Assembly: GCF_011393025.1 (NCBI RefSeq)
Contig: NZ_JAAOEO010000009.1
Span: 1 to 64,000, forward strand
From: Neobacillus terrae
Lineage (GTDB): Bacteria; Bacillota; Bacilli; Bacillales; Cytobacillaceae
Reading direction: 5' to 3'
Length of the DNA: 64,000 bases
The notes below the pieces were generated by a model, which was not told the origin of the DNA, did not search any database, and was given only the letters and a program-made list of their open reading frames with translations. Positions 62,315-64,000 of the stretch are shown here, one piece after another. Each line of letters starts with the position of its first letter. Position 1 is the stretch's first letter. The position numbers and the translations under genes were made by a program.

Positions 62315-64000
62315 TTATGAAATATTCATTACTTTCCCTTCCTGAAGGCTTATAACGCTTTCGGTGTTAAAAAAATCAAGCATATGCTTGTGGCAGGTAA
62401 AAAAAAGCACCTGATGCCCTTTCATGGCCTTTAATAAGTCTATTACCTTTCGGGTTCGGTGTATGTCAAAGTTTACAAAGCTATCATCAATAATGATTGG
62501 CATCTGAAAATCCCCATATAAAGTAATTGCTAATGCCAATCTTAAAGAAACATAGACTTGTTCTGCAGTAGCTTGGCTCAGCTCATTCGCTTCAAACAAT
62601 ATATGATCGTTCCGTTCAATTAAAAAGCCAGTACCTGTTGGCTTAAGCTGGATTCTTCTATACCTTCCATCAGTAAGGAAATGCAGATACTCCTCCGCTT
62701 TCCCCAGCATTCGGGGAAGATGGCTGTTTTTATACTTTTCTACCGTCCTGGCTAACAAATCCTGTGCAATGGAATAAACGGCCCATTCCTTTGCTTCTTC
62801 ATCGAATTCAGACCTTTTCTGTTTGTAGCGATGAAGCAATTCAGAATATACTCCTCCATCCTCCAAAACCTGAATTTCATATTTTACTTCAGCCTGTCTC
62901 TCGAGAAGTTTCTCAACTTCTGAATGAGCTTCTTCCTCCCTGTTAGTTAGCTCTAATAGTCTTTCATTACCAGGATTCAATTGAAGCCATTGATCCCTGT
63001 CATCTTTGCTTAAGGAGGATCCCGCAAGCTGTATTCTAATTTCTTTTATCTTTTGACTAATACTCTCAATCTGATTAGCCTTATTTCCTGCCAAATAAAA
63101 TTGGTCCCCAGTCTCGGCATTTGCCGTTTTAAGCAGTTGATTCATTTCATTATCAAGTAGTACTTTTTCATTGAATGTTTGTTGAATCTCCTCTTTAATT
63201 TCAGCCAGCTTGGCTATTTTTTCACTGTACTGGATCTGCTTATCCAATTCTGTCCGCATTTTCTCTTTTAAGCGTAAAGCAATTCGTTGTAAATCCGTGT
63301 CTTCCATTCCCAGATATTTTTTTCCATTCTTTTTAATGGCTATCGATAATTGTTCTATTTCTTTACCCAGGGTATCCCGCTTTTCTTCTAATCTTTGTTT
63401 TTCCCTGAAATTAACTTTAAGCTGCTCTAGTAAGTCAAACGCATCCATTAAATAGGATTCTGCCAATTTTAGGGGAATCTTGAGCTCTGAGCTGATGAAA
63501 CGAAGGTTCCTATTGTTTTCGGCAGCACTTTCTTCCCATTTCTCATATTGGCCAATAATTCTTTCGTATTGAGCGTTTTGCTGTTCCCATCTTAATTGAA
63601 GAATCTTGACTTGTTCTCTTCTGGTTTGGTCAAGTTCCAGCTTTTCCTGAAGAGCAGAATACTTAAGCGTATCTGAAGAACGCAATTTCCCCTCTAAATC
63701 CTGCCTCTTTTGATCCAGTCTTTCCAATGCCTGTCCAGCTGGCACTGCTGGCTTTTGCTGGCTGTTGAAATAATAAGTGAATCCTAGTCCTGCAGCCGCA
63801 GCTGCTGCAATAATTAAAAAGGTCCATTGCTTATTAATGATTGCATAAAATAAAACTAAAACAATAAACACACTATAGGCAGTATATTGTATGTGGAGAT
63901 TTTTTCTTTGCCGTTTTAACGTTACCTTTTCTTTTTGTGCAGCATCTTCAAAGTATTCCTTCTGTTCTTGCACTGTTCTTAATTCTGCTTCTAAACCTCT
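62315..64000 (-). CDS. yhaN: SbcC/Rad50-like AAA ATPase YhaN, 3' part only
   Basis: The frame is open to the window edge, so only the C-terminal 561 residues are seen (the full protein should be over 900 aa). A pair of hydrophobic segments (about 43-75, counting from the edge) is followed by long coiled coils with heptad Leu, Gln and Lys. The C-terminal ABC-type lobe has the signature ELSQATAEQVYVSLRLA, Walker B PIIIDDSFVNFD and the H-switch VLFFTCHKH. It probably works with a YhaO nuclease on DNA ends. Confidence 0.9.
   Translation of the reverse strand, partial: RGLEAELRTVQEQKEYFEDAAQKEKVTLKRQRKNLHIQYTAYSVFIVLVLFYAIINKQWTFLIIAAAAAAGLGFTYYFNSQQKPAVPAGQALERLDQKRQDLEGKLRSSDTLKYSALQEKLELDQTRREQVKILQLRWEQQNAQYERIIGQYEKWEESAAENNRNLRFISSELKIPLKLAESYLMDAFDLLEQLKVNFREKQRLEEKRDTLGKEIEQLSIAIKKNGKKYLGMEDTDLQRIALRLKEKMRTELDKQIQYSEKIAKLAEIKEEIQQTFNEKVLLDNEMNQLLKTANAETGDQFYLAGNKANQIESISQKIKEIRIQLAGSSLSKDDRDQWLQLNPGNERLLELTNREEEAHSEVEKLLERQAEVKYEIQVLEDGGVYSELLHRYKQKRSEFDEEAKEWAVYSIAQDLLARTVEKYKNSHLPRMLGKAEEYLHFLTDGRYRRIQLKPTGTGFLIERNDHILFEANELSQATAEQVYVSLRLALAITLYGDFQMPIIIDDSFVNFDIHRTRKVIDLLKAMKGHQVLFFTCHKHMLDFFNTESVISLQEGKVMNIS

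Overview
The window is chromosomal DNA of an endospore-forming member of the Bacillaceae: low GC with AT-rich intergenic regions, strong AGGAGG-type ribosome sites and a complete gerPABCDEF spore-coat operon. It also holds ScoC/Hpr, ComK, EcsABC, PrsA, YhaL and SscA/YjcZ-type sporulation peptides. From memory, the gene order mirrors the Bacillus subtilis block running from yhaN to asnO, so most calls rest on motif plus synteny. Several genes of that block (for example sbcCD between addAB and gerP, and wprA between yisL and yisN) are absent here. Species cannot be named from the sequence alone.

Layout. 0-8.6 kb: asnO, yisN, a FIST-PAS-GGDEF-EAL signalling protein, yisL, yisK and a DUF418 membrane protein. 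8.7-10.7 kb: the gerP operon behind a sigma-K-type promoter. 11-18.3 kb: addB-addA recombination nuclease. 18.4-22.2 kb is the scarred part: a 33-codon ORF, a wrecked IS1182-family transposase flanked by a 17-bp direct repeat, dispersed repeats, sipV, a yhjE pseudogene and an LCP-family gene. 22.2-30.8 kb: an Lrp regulator, an M42 aminopeptidase and dppA-B-C-D-F-E for peptide import and D-amino-acid peptide trimming, with two CodY-like boxes upstream. 31-35.5 kb: an S9 peptidase, a LexA-box gene of unknown function, comK, an IDEAL-domain gene and an SRAP/HMCES protein. 35.6-43.1 kb: M48 protease, azlCD, enoyl-CoA hydratase, lcfB (with a FadR-type operator), lplJ and yhfI. 43.2-47.6 kb: the hemE-hemH-hemY operon for late heme synthesis and hmoB. 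47.7-54.1 kb: yhfA, a frameshifted PAP2 phosphatase, yhaA, ecsC and ecsAB. 54.2-60.6 kb: a repeat-rich, terminator-ended non-coding segment, hit, trpP with a TRAP-type leader, yhaH, hpr, yhaI, tiny membrane peptides, prsA and yhaL. 61.3-64 kb: yhaM and the 3' part of yhaN.

Theme. Many genes belong to transition-state physiology: CodY-, FadR-, TRAP- and LexA-type operators can be read directly and lie in front of the expected genes (dpp, comK, lcfB, trpP). Three genes or elements are clearly broken (IS1182 transposase, yhjE, PAP2 phosphatase). The least explained stretch is 54.30-54.70 kb: three copies of an ATGAGGTGT-starting block, two of them with further shared blocks, ending in a strong intrinsic terminator. 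It looks like an undescribed small RNA or short-peptide locus. No tRNA, rRNA, CRISPR array, prophage or defence system was seen.
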